From the NCBI GenBank assembly GCA_903873545.1, contig CAIQPA010000269.1, positions 1-7,383 on the forward strand: a stretch of 7,383 nucleotides of DNA, read 5' to 3'. A model generated the notes under the pieces. The model saw only the letters and a list, made by a program, of their open reading frames with translations, had not been told where the DNA came from and made no database searches. This document shows positions 6,687-7,383 of the stretch, piece after piece. Numbering within the stretch: position 1 is the first letter of the stretch; each line of letters opens with the position of its first letter. The position numbers and the translations under genes are program-made. This DNA is from an uncultured delta proteobacterium. GTDB taxonomy: Bacteria > Myxococcota_A > Bradymonadia > REDH01.

Positions 6687-7382
6687 TTAGTGTCTGAAGT
6701 GGCGACGGCCGACGAGGACCATCGCAATGCCATGCTCGTTTGCAGCATCGATGACCTCCTGGTCTCGCTTGCTGCCACCGGGCTGGATGATGGCCGTCAC
6801 ACCGCCCGCTGCGGCGACATCGACGCCATCGCGGAAGGGGAAGAATGCGTCGCTGGCAAGCGCGAGCGGCTGCTGCCCGGCGGCCTTGGAGATGGCGATC
6901 CGAACCGACTCCACGCGGGACATCTGGCCTGCTCCGACACCGGCGGTCGAGGTCGGTCCACCGACGACGATGGCGTTGGATTTCACATGCTTGCAGACCC
7001 GCCAGAGGAAGCGGAGGGCCGTGACCTCGTCCTCCGTGGGCTGACGCGTGGAGACAACCTCCCACTGCTCGAAGTCGGCGTCGACACGGGGGTCGAGCGT
7101 CTGGGCGAGCGTTCCGAAGGCGGTGGTGCGGAGGCGGAGCTGGCTCTGCGGCGTGGTGTCGACGACCAGCAGTCGAAGCGCCTTCTTGGCTCCAAGCGTC
7201 TCGAGCGCCTCGGCGGAAAAACCGGGCGCGATGACGACCTCGAGGAAGAGCTCGGCGAGGCGCTTTGCGAGCGCGGGCGAGACCTCCCGGTTGGAAGCGA
7301 CGATGCCACCGAAGGCCGAGACGGGGTCTGCGGCGAGGGCGCGGTCGTAGGCCTCTTCGATCGTCGCGCCGCGGCCGACGCC
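6687..7382 (-). CDS. purH: Bifunctional AICAR transformylase / IMP cyclohydrolase, C-terminal part (5' end beyond window)
   Basis: The 231 visible residues are the C-terminal, formyltransferase-domain part of PurH; the full enzyme is usually about 510-530 residues, so the N-terminal IMP cyclohydrolase domain lies past the right edge. PurH carries out the last two steps of IMP synthesis: formylation of AICAR by 10-formyl-tetrahydrofolate, then ring closure. Clear family blocks, in order: DPVSAFGGIVASNREVS, LFLEVVIAPGFSAEALE, KKALRLLVVD, TRQPTEDEVTALRFLWRVCKHVKSNAIVV, GVGAGQMSRVESVRIAI, ASDAFFPFRDGVDVAAAGGVTAIIQPGGSKRDQEVIDAANEHGIAMV and the terminal RHFRH. The KHVKSN Lys and the KAA/ASDAFFPF region are the usual active-site segments. 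The reading frame is open to the edge. The internal GTG at 6986 is not a real start, since conserved PurH sequence continues upstream of it. Confidence 0.98.
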   Translation of the reverse strand, partial: GVGRGATIEEAYDRALAADPVSAFGGIVASNREVSPALAKRLAELFLEVVIAPGFSAEALETLGAKKALRLLVVDTTPQSQLRLRTTAFGTLAQTLDPRVDADFEQWEVVSTRQPTEDEVTALRFLWRVCKHVKSNAIVVGGPTSTAGVGAGQMSRVESVRIAISKAAGQQPLALASDAFFPFRDGVDVAAAGGVTAIIQPGGSKRDQEVIDAANEHGIAMVLVGRRHFRH

Positions 7383-7383
7383 G

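Noticed and set aside
6687..6986. Separate 99-residue gene starting at GTG 6986
   Set aside because: The conserved PurH sequence continues upstream in the same frame to the window edge, so this is only the end of purH.

Overview
The window is a GC-rich chromosomal segment. It holds one rightward gene block on the + strand (positions 89 to 5389) and one purine-biosynthesis block on the - strand (5400 to the right edge). The genes are typical of a Gram-negative bacterium: a type IV pilus retraction ATPase, an outer-membrane barrel protein with a signal peptide, and a PilZ-type domain followed by a long Ala/Pro-rich tail. These features, and a recA operator resembling the Myxococcus xanthus recA2 LexA site, suggest a myxobacterium or related deltaproteobacterial lineage. 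That placement is an inference from style and motifs, not from a marker gene.

Layout, left to right. At 89-661 is a ThpR-like 2H-phosphoesterase-fold protein whose two HxT catalytic motifs both appear lost. A 107-bp regulatory interval follows, with a perfect 12-bp palindrome and a good SOS (LexA-type) operator. Next is a complete recA (769-1788). A strong hairpin lies in the recA-pilT gap. Then come pilT (1897-3045), a secreted outer-membrane barrel-like protein whose start overlaps the end of pilT (3029-3892), and a PilZ-like protein with a roughly 370-residue low-complexity tail (3992-5389).

The right-hand block converges on the left one with only 10 bp between stop codons. It reads leftward as purH (the last 231 residues, truncated by the window edge) followed after 12 bp by a complete purD. 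The two genes form a purHD operon for steps 2, 9 and 10 of de novo IMP synthesis.

Functionally, thpR-recA is a known kind of neighbourhood (RNA end processing/competence genes beside recA), and recA appears to be under SOS control. The pilT, barrel and PilZ-like genes are the least explained part. Their order and the pilT overlap suggest a linked surface or motility function, but nothing in the sequence proves it. No RNA genes, insertion sequences, CRISPR arrays or attachment sites were seen. No gene-free stretch exceeds 110 bp.
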